DNA from: Anastrepha obliqua
Lineage: Eukaryota; Arthropoda; Insecta; Diptera; Tephritidae
Length of the DNA: 64,000 nucleotides
NCBI RefSeq assembly: GCF_027943255.1
Contig: NC_072893.1
Coordinates: 83,707,784-83,771,783, forward strand
Reading direction: 5' to 3'
This document shows, piece by piece, positions 45,679 through 56,334 of the stretch. The notes below the pieces were generated by a model that had not been told where the DNA came from, ran no database searches, and saw only the letters and a list, made by a program, of their open reading frames with translations. The position numbers were made by a program, and so were the translations under genes. The first letter of the stretch is position 1. Each line of letters begins with the position of its first letter.

Positions 45679-46949
45679 CTACTGTGGGCAAAAAGTAAGG
45701 TGAATTTGGTTGTAAAATGAAAAATCTGTATTTATTCTTTTAATTCACTTTCATCCCCTTCAAAATGAAATACACTTATGCCCACGATTTTTCCAATCCC
45801 CGAAACATGCCAAATAGTCCATTTTCGGTATAGCCATCAGCACCTTCTTCGATTCAGCTTTTATCTCCTCAATCGACTCGAACGCGTTCCCCGGAGTGGT
45901 CTCTTGAGTTTTGAGAATAGCCTGAAGTCACACGGAGCCAAATCAAGCGAATACGGTGGTTACGGAACGATATGCGTGGAATTTTTGGCGAAATGGTCAC
46001 GAAGAACGAGTGCAGTGTGAGACGGTGCATTATCGTGATGCAAAAACCAAGAGTTCTCGGCCCATAATTCCCGTCTTTTTAGACGCATTGCTTCACGTAA
46101 ACGACGCATATCGCTCAAATAATATTCCTTATTAACAGTTTGGCCAGGTGGATGGAATTCATAGTGCACCACACCACGAAAATCGGAAGAAACTGTCATC
46201 ATGACCTTTATTTTTGAACGACTTTGACGTGCTCTTTTCGGTCTGGCCTCGCCTTTAGCACGATATTCGCTTGATTGGTCGGTTGTTTCAGGGTCGTAAG
46301 CATAAATCCAAGTCTCATCTCCCGTAATGATGCATTTGAGCTTGTCCACATCAACGCGACAACTTTTTTCCAAGAAATTAAGAGTTTTCGGTACCAAACG
46401 AGATTTGACTTTTCGTAGGCCCAAATGGTCTTTCAAAATGGTTTTCACAGATCCTTTTAATATTCCGATCATATCAGTAAGGTCTTTAACAGTTAACCGA
46501 CCATTTTTGAGCACTAACTCCTTCACTTTATTGACGTGTTGATCATCTGTTGACGTCGATGGTCGTCCGGAGCGCTCCAAGTCATCAACACGTTCTCGAC
46601 CCTCTTTGAAGTCTTTGTACCACTTATAAACATTTTTCTGCGACATGGTCGAATCACCAAATGCCTTCTGGAACATGCTAAACGTTTCCGCAGCCGAAAT
46701 TTCATTCCGCAAACAAAATTTGATGGCACTTCTCTGCTCAATCTAATCAGACATTGTAAAAATCGAAAAATGCACTCTTGGCCGTTTGGGAAACACAAGC
46801 GTAAATATATTACTGATAATGACATTCACATGAAAGTTGGTCCAGATGTTATTAACAGTGCTGTCAACTCTTGAAAAAAATAACTAGAGCGAAATTTTAG
46901 TCCCGCGAAGTTGGACAAATAAATTCACCGTACTTTTTGCCCACAGTAG
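45679..46949 (-). mobile_element. mariner (DD34D), near-complete, near-perfect ends
   Basis: A 1271-bp element with TA on each side (45677-45678, 46950-46951). The inverted ends start ctactgtgggcaaaaagt and match over about 29 bp with one difference. It holds a single transposase gene in which only three defects were found. It lies about 130 bp downstream of the trypsin gene's nearest polyadenylation signal and in the same orientation as that gene. Confidence 0.9.
45732..46754 (-). pseudogene. mariner transposase (DD34D), three lesions
   Basis: Begins ATG 46754 (MSD, then TAG at codon 4). The frame continues open as IEQRSAIKFCLRNEISAAET through the paired helix-turn-helix region to IITGDETWIYAYDPET (first Asp), WFLHHDNAPSHTALV (second Asp) and, after a TAA where Gln is expected (45960-45962), PPYSLDLAPCDFRLF (third Asp, 34 residues after the second). 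A frameshift near 45890-45900 moves the last 50 or so codons to another frame (WKNRGHKCI); the stop is at about 45732. The amino-acid pattern is not close to the mauritiana type at 50622; I do not assign a subfamily. Confidence 0.85.
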
Positions 46950-47077
46950 TATTTATTGAAATAAACTATTATGATTCATGATAATTTTTTAATTTAACTT
47001 TTAATTCCTAATTCTGCCACCGGACACTCTGTATAAGGTATTAAAATTCAAGAAAATATAATTGGATTTCACAAATT

Positions 47078-47112
47078 TTTATTTTAGGAAGTTCCACCAT
47101 AAAATTTTTATT
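47078..47112 (-). terminator. Polyadenylation signals of the trypsin gene
   Basis: AATAAA on the minus strand at 47107-47112 and again at 47078-47083, 25-60 bp past the stop codon. A third AATAAA overlaps the stop codon itself (aagaaataaag). Confidence 0.6.
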
Positions 47113-47136
47113 TTTCAGCGTACTATTCATATGTCT

Positions 47137-47949
47137 TTATTTCTTGTCCCTTGGAATGCTATCCGCATAATTATCTGCCAATGTTCTCTCTACCCAGGTT
47201 ATCAACTCTGCGACGCGCGAGTAAACGCCAGGCTTATTTGGCTGCGCACATCCATATCCCCACGACACAATACCCACGAGTTTCTCGTCCACCACAAGCG
47301 GACCACCTGAGTCCATTTGACATGCATCGATGCCACCTTTAGCATAGCCAGCGCAAATCATTCGATCCGTCACATAACCATTCAGCTGCTGATTACACAA
47401 AGCTTGATTGACAATTGGCACACGAGCGTATTGCAATGCGTAGGCTGCACGTCCCTTAGGCGTTGTAAATCCCCATCCTGCCACCAAAGCTACGTCACCA
47501 TCCAAAACCAATTCGCCTTCTGTGGGCAAAGCAATTGGCTGTATGCGCAAGCTAAAAGTCAGTGCACTAGCCAAACGCACCAGACCAATATCATAGTCCA
47601 TGGTATCGCTGTTGAAGCGACGATCGTAATGTACAGCCAAAACGTCAACCAAAACACCCTCTTTTGTAGATCGTGTCTTTGTGCCCGCATGCACACGCAC
47701 ATTACTAAAATCGAGGCCTCGCAGACAATGAGCTGCCGTAAGTACGGTGCGTTCGTTGATGATTGAACCGCCACAAAAGTGTGTATTATAAAACCTCAGC
47801 GATACGATATATGGTACATCAATGTTCCGAGCCGATGAGCCACCCACTATGCGCGCAAGATCTAAGCCCGAAAAAGCGTTTACGCCCTGGATCCATGATA
47901 GAGCACAAGCAGCGATTGTTATTGCTAATAGGCATCGGAGTTTAAACAT
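47137..47949 (-). CDS. Secreted trypsin-like serine protease with Met at position 193
   Basis: A 270-residue S1-family protease, intronless. The start is ATG 47949; the frame is open further upstream but only to a GTG, and the ATG gives a proper signal peptide (residues 1-25, MFKLRCLLAITIAACA...). A short propeptide ends at Arg33 before IVGG, so activation is by trypsin-like cleavage. The triad is His74 (TAAHC), Asp120 (DYDIGLV) and Ser214 (DSGGP). Asp208 (chymotrypsin 189) predicts cleavage after Arg or Lys. Six Cys fit three disulfides (59-75, 185-199, 210-234). Odd: Met212 replaces the usual Gly of the GDSGG motif (position 193, oxyanion hole). The gut or secretory role is inferred. No other host gene is adjacent. 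Confidence 0.95.
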   Translation of the reverse strand: MFKLRCLLAITIAACALSWIQGVNAFSGLDLARIVGGSSARNIDVPYIVSLRFYNTHFCGGSIINERTVLTAAHCLRGLDFSNVRVHAGTKTRSTKEGVLVDVLAVHYDRRFNSDTMDYDIGLVRLASALTFSLRIQPIALPTEGELVLDGDVALVAGWGFTTPKGRAAYALQYARVPIVNQALCNQQLNGYVTDRMICAGYAKGGIDACQMDSGGPLVVDEKLVGIVSWGYGCAQPNKPGVYSRVAELITWVERTLADNYADSIPRDKK

Positions 47950-48925
47950 TGGAAAATTTTGAAGAACAAAAAATGCAAATTTGCAAGAAACCGACACAAG
48001 AAACCGCGAGTTTCAAATTGTTAATTTGGACTGCCTCGCGGAAACTTTGTGAACATATGGCCGTGGCGGAAGTTTGCTCCGTTAATTTGTACGAACTTGA
48101 CACTCAATGTAGCGAGGCATTGCTGCTGCTACACTGACTGATAAGCGCGGCTGTTAACGCAACTGACGAATATGAACATCAATTTGTAATTAGGAAAGTT
48201 CACTTCACCGCCACTTTTAGTGATAAAAAATTGTTTTTACAAAAATTGTAAATGATGAATTTTAATTACGGGCCCTGCACATGGGACAGACACACAGCAA
48301 ATTTATTTAGTTGAAAATAAAAAGTATGCTAATGTTTATAGGAGTGAATCTAAAATTAATGTAAAATTATGCTGTTTTACTCCATAAATCAAGGATATTG
48401 TACTTTATCAGATGAAGAATGAAAAAAAAAATTTCGCACTTTGCAAAATAATCTATTCTTAGTAAAAGTGTACAAAACCTTATTCCCTTAAATGGAAATA
48501 CTTTTTCAAGTTCCTACAACATTTCCTACAATTTTCCGTAATTGCAATACCTAAAAATGAAAGTACTATACAAATAAATAGAACTAACTGTGGAAAAGAA
48601 ATTAATTAATATTAATTTTGCAAATGTCTCAAATGCTGACAATAAAAAGCATGGCAGTGTTCACATTGCACAATTGCGAATTTAATGTTTTGTGTCTTAC
48701 TTCACTTCGTATCTTTTTTAGCTATGGTCTGACAGCTGAGTTGACATTTCTGTTCAGTAAGGTTTGGCACGTCATTATGAAATGCGCAAATTTACTTTGA
48801 AAAAAAATAAATCTGTTCGCAAAGTTCATAGAGCAAAGTGAAATGTCGATACGTCATCATTCTCAACTTGTTGGCCTTTGTCCTTCGACTACGTGGAAAC
48901 TTTTACGTAAGGGTTTTAGCTTACG
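47950..48925. other. Upstream region of the trypsin gene
   Basis: Likely holds its promoter and 5' leader. On the minus strand a possible initiator, tcagtcagt, lies at about 48133-48141, 185 bp before the ATG. No TATA box was seen 30 bp upstream of it. The remaining AT-rich sequence shows no element. Confidence 0.35.
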
Positions 48926-48929
48926 TGCC

Positions 48930-49105
48930 TATAAAAACAGCTCGTGCAAGAACTGAAGCCAAACGATCATCGTTTGTGTCGCATTTTTACTGATTTTCCT
49001 CATTTAGATTCATTATTCAGATTTATTGGTAAAAGTAGTCGAAAATTGGACTGTTCGAATGGGTTATGTAACTCGTAGCCGCGGCGGACATATGCCGGAT
49101 ATTAT
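48930..49105 (+). mobile_element. Tc1/mariner-type remnant, internally deleted
   Basis: QLVQELKPNDHRLCRIFTDF (48938-49000) resembles the linker ahead of the first catalytic Asp in mariner-type transposases, and NGLCNS/MGYVTRSRGGHMPDII (49059-49104) the C-terminal end of the same protein. The core is deleted. The right side is cut by the mariner end at 49106. Confidence 0.5.
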
Positions 49106-49800
49106 TAGGTTGGGGAATAAGTTCGTAGCGCGTCTATCGAAAACTTTTATTTAAACAAAAAACTATAATTATGTCAATAAGTTAATCAATAATATATTCG
49201 CTGTTGCTGTTTAGAACCTTTTCCCACCTCTCGACCAATTTATTGATGCCGTTGCGCCAAAAATCGCTTGGTCTGGTGTCAAAGGTTACGAAGGTTACGC
49301 CCTCATATGGCTTGAGAGGGAGCGGAAAAGATGGCAATCGGTCGGAGAATACGACGGATGTTGAAAGGCCTCCCATTCGAGCTTTTGGAGTGCGGCTTTG
49401 ACGATTTGTGCAACATGGGGCCTGGTGTTGTCATGAAGGAGTATGGTTTGGCCATGTCGATCAGGTACTTTCAGTCAAACAACCTCATTCACGCTGTGTA
49501 GTTGGGCAATGTAGAGCTCCTTGTTCCCCGTGGCATTCTTTTCGAGCATTTCCCAGTGTACCATGCCCCCTAGTTCCATCATTTTCTTTGGATGAAGATC
49601 CGGCTTGACGCTCGTTTTTGGCGTATCTCCTGTAGCCACTCACTTCTTTCTTTGCTTCATATTGATGTATAAGCACCATTTCTCATCTCCTGTAACGATT
49701 CGGTAAAAAAAGCATTGTTTATGACCGAGTGTTGCTCGAAGGCGGGCGAGATGCTGAGGAGCAATTTGAAGACGACTTTTTTTTATTTTCTTCGTTGAGC
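49106..49800 (-). mobile_element. mariner (DD34D) remnant, 5' truncated
   Basis: The 3' inverted end taggttggggaataagtt begins at 49106. Minus-strand pieces: KRRLQIAPQHLARLRATLGH and FYRIVTGDEKWCLYINMKQR (about 49650-49770, first Asp), ILLHDNTRPHVAQIVK (about 49400-49450, second Asp; frameshifted), SYSPTDCHLFRSL (about 49340-49375), and INKLVERWEKVLNSNSEYII at 49185-49245. Four residues of the conserved SPDLAPTD box are missing. The N-terminal DNA-binding part and the other end are gone. Confidence 0.8.
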
Positions 49801-49804
49801 TTGC

Positions 49805-50210
49805 ACGCATCTCTCTTTATTCGTTTACATGTTGATAAACACTCAGGTCGATTATTTCTGTTTGCTAACATTGAATTTAACAAATTTTCTGTTTGACAAC
49901 ATTGAACCTAACATTTTTCGCCATTGTAGCTGCTTCTGTTAAATTTCCACGGTAAAAGCAGAGAATGTTAATGTCATCAACATTAACGTCATTGACATTC
50001 TCTGGTGAGTGCGTTTCAGCATTGTTAGTGACCAACGAGAAAAAATTTTCAATTTGCATTTGCACCTTCTCATCTTTTATGTGTGCATTCTCGGCAATTT
50101 GGCTCAAACTAAGTACTGATAAATAAATAAACAAATACACTATATTCCATGATATTTTTCGTGCTGTTCACTGCATTAGAATTGCATCAAAATTGCAGTT
50201 ATATTAACTG
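49805..50210. other. No gene recognised
   Basis: AT-rich. A minus-strand frame at 49877-50140 has a hydrophobic start but no recognised family. Confidence 0.35.
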
Positions 50211-50212
50211 GT

Positions 50213-50315
50213 AATATATATATGTATTTATAATTAGCGCGTGTTTGATTGAGCTCCTCCTCCTAATTTTGGCGTGTATTTAGAAGTTTTTCCACAAATG
50301 GAGGGTAATAGCTAC
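50213..50315 (-). mobile_element. SINE 3' fragment with AT tail
   Basis: tatatatatgtatttataat then gagctcctcctcctaatttt and cacaaatggagggtaa, the reverse complement of the SINE 3' end and tail. Confidence 0.65.
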
Positions 50316-50620
50316 GAATAATATAATACAATTTTAAATTTGGAAAGTTGGAAAATTCCTGGGAGCGAATAGAATATATACACAAAATATAACTTGCAGT
50401 GTGGTCTTTTTTGTTTTTTTTTATTGTGACAGATCAAATTGCGATTTAATTCCTTTGAACTATTGTTTTGAGGCGCTGTTGAGGACTGATATTACGCCAA
50501 ACTTCCAGAGACGTTTCAAAAGTTAAAATTTGGAGAAATAAAAATCGAAAGAAATGGTAATATAAGATTTCAAAGTTATACTAAGTCACCGGAAAAACTT
50601 ACTTTTCCGAGCCGAATTAT
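50316..50620. other. No gene recognised
   Basis: AT-rich spacer. Confidence 0.4.
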
Positions 50621-50621
50621 A

Positions 50622-51769
50622 TAGGTGTATAAGCTTAAATCCACTGTTTTTTAGTAAAAAAAAAAACCATTTTTTTTATAGAAAGCAAAAAAATAATTTA
50701 TTCAAAGTATTTGCACTCGCTAGCTATACATTTTTCCCATCTCTCGGGCAATTTGTGTATACCACGCCAAAAGAATTCTTCATCTTTCGAGGCGAACCAC
50801 TCGTCAAGCCATTTCCGGACATCTTCGTACGAATCGAAGTGCTGTTCGGCGAGCGCGTGACCCATCGATGAAAACAGATGATAGTCCGAAGGGGCCAGGT
50901 CTGGTGAATAAGCGGGATGAGGTAGCACCTCCCAATTGATTGTCTCCAAGTAGTTTTGGACCATTCTTGACGTGTGCGATGGGGCATTGTCGTGGAGGAA
51001 AATCAGCTTCTCATGTCTTTGTTCATAACGAGGCCTTTTTTCACGCAAAGCACGGCGCAATTTGATGGTTGGCCGGGATCGACCCATGATTTTTTTCGTT
51101 TAGGATTCTCAAAGTATATCCACTTTTCATCGCTAGTCACCACAAGATGCAGGAACGACTTTCTTTTATGCCTAGCCAGCAAGATTTCGCATGTGTTTTG
51201 GCGTCGCTCCATCTGTCTATCGTTCAATTCATGGGGTACCCATTTTCCGACTTTTTGGACCTTTCCCATGACACGTAAACGCATGGAAATGGCTGGTTGA
51301 GTGACACCTAACTGCTCGGCAAGCATTTTTTGCGATTGGGTATCGTCCTCATCCAAAAGAGCCTGCAATTCATGGTCCTCAACTTTTCTGGGCCGATTTT
51401 CACGCTTCTTGTCACTCAAGTCAAAATGGCCGTCTCTGAACCGACGAAACCAGTCTCTGCAAGTTGTTTTCGATAATGCACTGTCACCATAGGCCTCCAC
51501 AAGCATTCGATGCGATTCGGCAGCCGATTTCTTCAAATTAAAGCAAAAAAGTAGAGCTTCCCGCATATGCTCTTTTTTTGGCACAAAATTAAACATAATT
51601 ACGCAAGGAAAAAAGTGTGTTGCTGTATGAAATCACTGATGATGTGCAGTGATTGATGTAAACAAGTGTCGAACCCATGCAAAAAAAAATATGGCATTTC
51701 TATGGTAACTTGATATGCTCACTAACGCCATCTACGAGCAATCAGCGGATTTAAGCATATACACCTGTA
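50622..51769 (-). mobile_element. mariner, mauritiana subfamily (Mos1-like), complete ends
   Basis: A 1148-bp element with TA at each end (50622-50623, 51768-51769) and inverted ends ggtgtataagcttaaatcc and aggtgtatatgcttaaatcc. It encodes a transposase closely resembling the Mos1 type. Slightly shorter than a full mauritiana element because of an internal deletion near 51060. Confidence 0.9.
50698..51596 (-). pseudogene. mariner transposase, mauritiana type, internal deletion
   Basis: ATG 51596 to the stop at 50698-50700. Residues 1-120: paired helix-turn-helix DNA-binding region (FNLKKSAAESHRMLVEAYGD, ELQALLDEDDTQSQKMLAEQ). WVPHELNDRQMERRQNTCEI links to the catalytic core, with the first Asp in VVTSDEKWIYFENPK. 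After VDPGQPS near 51070 about 130 bp are missing and the frame changes. The second frame carries RRALREKRPRYEQRHEKLIF, LHDNAPSHTSRM (second Asp) and PAYSPDLAPSDYHLF (third Asp, 34 residues later), to KLPERWEKCIASECKYFE. Only that deletion disrupts it, so it is relatively young. Confidence 0.9.
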
Positions 51770-52080
51770 TTTTTGATATTACGCTTCAATTTGACATGTA
51801 TACGCATGAACATATGAAGATAATAATCACTTAGGTATATACCATATAAAAATAAGAAGTAATGAAAAAATTATAAAAATACATAAGCCAAGGAAATGAA
51901 AGCCACTGAGAATAATATCAACATTTCATTTTTGAAAAATTCAGCTCATTTTCAACATTTCAACAATTGTCATAAGATAAATGATATTTACTAATATAAT
52001 TGATACCGAAACAGTTCACATAGTTAAGCTGAACTTTGTTTGACCCTTTTTTTAAGAAAAAAAGGGGCTCCTATTCTTAT
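51770..52080. other. No gene recognised
   Basis: AT-rich spacer. Confidence 0.4.
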
Positions 52081-52084
52081 TACA

Positions 52085-52222
52085 GTAATACACTCGGAGG
52101 TTTGCCATTACCTGCCGCGGGGCGATCACTGTTAGAAAAAACGTTTTATGATTTGTATTTAATACCTGGGATTTCGAATCAGGTTACTCTCGGCTGTTAG
52201 TTACGTATCAACCGCCTCGGCT
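52085..52222 (-). mobile_element. SINE 5' half
   Basis: Reverse complement reads gctgttgtagccgaggcggt, then a B-box-like gattcgaaatc, then acagtgatcgccccgcggca. It has the tRNA-like 5' half but no 3' half; the 3' piece at 52580-52746 lies on the wrong side to be the same copy. Confidence 0.65.
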
Positions 52223-52579
52223 ACAACAGCTATGGTGCGAATGTATTGAAAAATAAAAAATTGACAACCAAAATAAGCAGAATAGGCTTCCATAAAGCAA
52301 GCCCTGAAAGTCGGTAGAATGAGATTGTGTTCCAAGTTCAAAATCAAAGTTTACTCTATTAGTCGATTTAAATTACCTAAATACCAAAAACTACAAAGTT
52401 AGACCACCCTGTACCATTGTCGATTCTATGAATGCACAAAAAAGAGAATTTTCCAAAGTATGAAAACATAAAAGAATTTCCTTTTTGATCCGGGTACTCT
52501 TGGATGGCAAAGAAAATTTGGGAGCTCATAGAATTTCGACGTATATTCAGCAATAAATATACATTGTGCCAAATAAAAA

Positions 52580-52746
52580 TGTTATATATATATATAAATG
52601 GCATATACGCCCTCTTTGGGTGTTTGTCCGAGCTCCTACTCCTATATGTGGTGTGCGTCTTGTTGTTCCGCAAATGGAGGAACCTACAGTTTCAAGCAAT
52701 TTCCGAACGACAGACATTTTTTATGAGGAACTTTTTCATGACGAAA
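52580..52746 (-). mobile_element. SINE 3' half with AT tail
   Basis: tatatatatataaatggc, then tttgggtgtttgtccgagct, cctatatgtggtgtgcgtct and tttatgaggaactttttcat: reverse complement of the SINE 3' half. Confidence 0.75.
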
Positions 52747-52754
52747 GTGTTACA

Positions 52755-53905
52755 TACGACTTATACAGTGCGAATAGAAAAAACGAACTTATGAATCAAC
52801 AAAATTATTGACTTATCGAAGTATTTTGCTTCCGCTGTTTGGAAAATAAACATTTTTTATCAATGTTTACCATCGTAAGATACCAATATGCTATCTTAGA
52901 TAAATAAGAATTTTCTGGTAGTATTGGCAATCAAGCTTGTTTCAATCGTTTAAAGGCGTCATTTTAAGTATTTCATTAAATGTGGACATTTAGAGTAAAT
53001 GTCGCCTTTTTATTTATCAAATATTGTGAAAAAGTGTATATACAGTACAATTAATTTTCTAGAATGGTGTAAATCCTTATAAACCGCTTTAACGATATTA
53101 TAGAATGTATAGATGTATTTAAATTGTAATTGTAACATTTAATAAATACGTGGAATATAAATTTTCATTAAAACCTTTTTTTTCCTTTTTTAAATAATTG
53201 TCTAAAAACAATTGATTGTAGCCAATAATTAAACGCATCCAACTAAAAATAAAAAACTTAAAGCAAAAATTCGTATTCTCAAATGGCGATAGAAGCTTAT
53301 TTCCATTTTAACGCAATAAATGACATGCAAACACAATCAGGAAAAAAAGGATATAAAAATTTAGCAAAAAAAAATTGGTGCAGAAAACAATGATGGACAA
53401 AATGTATAAAAGCAAATATGTGAAAAAAAACGTTCCGTAAAAAACTTGTGGCCGTATAATTATGACGGAAAAAGTGCAAGCGAAGCGCTCAACCATATAT
53501 TGCAAATGTACTGCATACATATGTACAAGAGATGACAGATTTTTTGAAATCCCGCAAACTTCGGGATTTCGATACTACACTCCCGGAATATCGGGACTAG
53601 TTCCGTGGTTTAGATATTTATTATTTAGCAACAACTTAACTCCAGAAAATTGCATCAATATTGTTTGCGAAGCCCTACCTGCGATATAATAATTAATAAC
53701 TCTGGCCAACAAGATTCCAGCTTTTGTCATGTGATCTACGTTTATCACTTGACGTTAACTAATTTGACGTCGCTGAATATACGGAATATACGCTCAATTA
53801 ATTTGTGACAGCTTCTGTCTACGAGATATAGCTTTCGTTAATAATTCAATGTTTTTTATTGCTCGTTTGCTGAAAAATTATAAAAAATAGTTTTATTATT
53901 ATAAT
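52755..53905. other. No gene recognised
   Basis: AT-rich DNA without supported genes. Confidence 0.4.
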
Positions 53906-53910
53906 TTGGC

Positions 53911-55322
53911 ATGGCATCGTCAAGACGAGTTCGTGTGAATGATCCAAAACAATTTTGTTTTATTTGCAAAAAGTATATGTTTAAAGAATACTAATTAAAT
54001 GTGACACCGTTCGTAATTAAGGCTTACAAAAATTACTTCGGTCACCCGATGGAAATGGAAAATATGTACTCGTATGTCATGGATTCCTCAAAAGGCATGC
54101 AAAATATGCGTTGAGTGTCTACGATTGTGGACAAAGAAGAAAATTAATAGATTTGGGTACGAAACTGCTATGGTCTGGAAAGAACTCGTGAACGACCACG
54201 ATGACTGTTATTTTTGTTTGGCTAACACAACTGGCATTAACCGGAAAAATCGCGCCAAATGGGAATATTTTTGCATACGATCGGCATATAGACGTGTGTT
54301 AAGCCCTTTAATATCACCTGAGTCGCAAGCTGGTCCATCGCAGGAGGAACTTATGCATTTAAAAGCGAATACTGACTGTATGGATAGAAACTTTGAATAT
54401 GACCTGGAAAACCCAAGACCATTGAACCAAGATGCTTTAAACGAGCTTATCACAGATGTGGGCCTATCAAAGACTGCTTCTGAACTTTTCGCTTCTGGGC
54501 TAAAATAAAGAAAGTTAGTAACAAAGGAAACTAAAATTTCTTATTACCGCAGAAAAGAACAAAATCTTCTGAAATATTTAGCTGAAGAAGATGACTTTGT
54601 ATTTTGTAAAGATATCCCGGTTTAATCGCTACAATGGGATTACAAAATTACGTTTCCAATCAGTGGCGTTTATTCATTGACTCATCAAAACGGAGTCTAA
54701 AATGCCTTCTCTTCTCTTTAAATTTGGGTGGTTGCCTTTTGTACATTCTACTAATAAAAAGAAGAATATAAAACTGTTGCCCTGGTTTTAGATAAAATTA
54801 AATATGTGGAATACAACTGACTCATATGTGTCGATTAATGGTAAACTTTCTTCTAGGCCATCAAAGTTTTTACTTAAAGTATCCCTTTTTTCTTTACTTT
54901 TGGGACATTAGAGCTAGAACACAACATTGCATTAAAAAAGATTGCCCTACTCGGAAAACGCTAGTTCCCGGTCAACAGAGCGTGATAAACCCACATCTAG
55001 TATCAAGGGATCGTATAATTTTACCAATTTTACCCCATTACACATAAATCTAAAACTTATAAAACAATTTGCAAAAGGTCTTGACAAAAACGGAAACTGT
55101 TTCCTTTTTCTACCAAAAAAGTTTCCAGAACTAAGTCCAGCAAAGATAGAATCGGGAATTTTCGATGGCCCACAGATAAAATCTTTAATAAAACTCTCCA
55201 ATTTTATGGACGTTTTGACAGATGTCGAGAAACCCGCACAGAATGAGTTTGTTTGGTTTGCTCAACATTTTTTGAGGAATAAAAAAGTTCTGATTATTCC
55301 CAACGCGTCGAAAAGCTACTAA
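53911..55322 (+). pseudogene. Decayed cysteine-rich multicopy arthropod protein
   Basis: ATG 53911 opens MASSRRVRVNDPKQFCFICK, stopped at codon 28 (TAA 53992). The frame then shifts near 54070 into CKICVECLRLWTKKKINRFG, VNDHDDCYFCLANTTGINRK and LNELITDVGLSKTASELFAS (to 54508). Further pieces follow: FIDSSKRSLK (about 54672), DIRARTQHC and NPHLVSRDRIILP (about 54903-55030), HINLKLIKQFAKGLDKNGN, FGPQIKSL-like sequence and AQHFLRNKKVL (55044-55322). Paired Cys suggest zinc binding. The order matches a large, repeated, uncharacterised protein family I know from arthropod genomes, possibly encoded by a transposon; function unknown. At least two frameshifts and several stops. It is cut short at 55322 where the DD41D element begins. 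Confidence 0.6.
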
Positions 55323-56328
55323 CTCACTTTCAATGTCTTGGAGATCTTTAGTCAGGTGATCTGGGAGGCCAGTCGGTGTCGCCTCTTTTTGACACTAGAC
55401 GTCCCGGGAATTTTCATTGCAGAAATTCAATTCTTTCATTCATTTCATTCGCAGTGTGGTATGCGCACCGTCTTGTTGAAACCAGTAACCGTCTAAACGT
55501 CTCTCACGCATGTGTGGGCAGACATAATGAGCCAACATCCATCGATATCGGTTTCCATCGACCGTTTCGTTTTCTCGGTAAAAATATGGCCAATGATAGT
55601 TTTTGGCGCAAATGCCGGCCGTAACAGTTACTTCCCGGACATGCAATGGCGTTTCATGGGTCTCGTGTGGATTCTCAGTTCCCCAAATGTGGCAATTTTG
55701 TTTATTCACACTGCCAGAGAGGTTAAAATGTGCCTCGCCAGTCATTAAAATTTGCTTCCAAAAATTGGATTCAGTGTCAACCATTCGAGCGATTGTTTGA
55801 CCGTATTCTAAGCGACGTGAATGGTCTGTCGGCAATATTCTTTGTGTCAATTGCACTTTATACGGAAACAAATTTAAATCATCCTTTAAAATGCAACGCA
55901 TTGTGGTTTCACTGATGCCAAAATGCAGAGCGCGACGACGAGACGGCAACGCTCTGCTGGGCAAAGCTCTCCCTCACTGCTTCAACAAGTTCATTAGAAC
56001 GTCTTGGTCGTTGATGAACGGTATGTTGACGATCTCCTATTGTCTTGTACTCAAAAAAATTCGACACCAAACGACGAATGGTATTGTCAGACGGTGCCTG
56101 TTTGCCGCTATACTTTTTGCGATATGCGCGTTGAGTTAGAACAATAGAACGACTATTTTCGATGTATAGCGTCGTCACTACTTCAGCGCGTTTTTTCAGC
56201 GGAAAGCGATCCATGGTTGAAATTGTACTGAATTGATGTATCGAAAACATGTACGTTGAAGTCGATCGGTTGGTAAATGACAAAGTTATTCAGCGTTTAC
56301 ATACCGACATAAAAGATGGCGCACCCTG
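55323..56328 (-). mobile_element. DD41D mariner, one end only
   Basis: The right end cagggtgcgccatctttt reads inward from 56328 (TA at 56329-56330). The minus strand codes MDRFPLKKRAEVVTTLYIEN (ATG 56214) and the DNA-binding region to about 55915, shifts frame, then RRRALHFGISETTMRCILKD, ILMTGEAHFNLSG (first Asp changed to Gly), ENPHETHETPLHV, RRLDGYWFQQDGA (second Asp, near 55485) and, in decayed frames, KFPGRLVSKRGDTDWPPRS to about 55345. The third Asp and the other end are missing. Confidence 0.8.
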
Positions 56329-56334
56329 TATATT

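Noticed and set aside
47949..47997. Longer N-terminus for the trypsin
   Set aside because: The upstream start would be GTG and would place extra residues before a standard signal peptide; the ATG at 47949 fits better.
48928..48940. TATA-like tataaaaac with a possible start site downstream
   Set aside because: The following bases read as a mariner-type transposase remnant (QLVQELKPNDHR), so the string is decayed coding sequence and not a promoter.
52085..52746. One split SINE copy
   Set aside because: Both pieces are on the minus strand but in the wrong order (5' half at lower coordinates), so they are two separate insertions.
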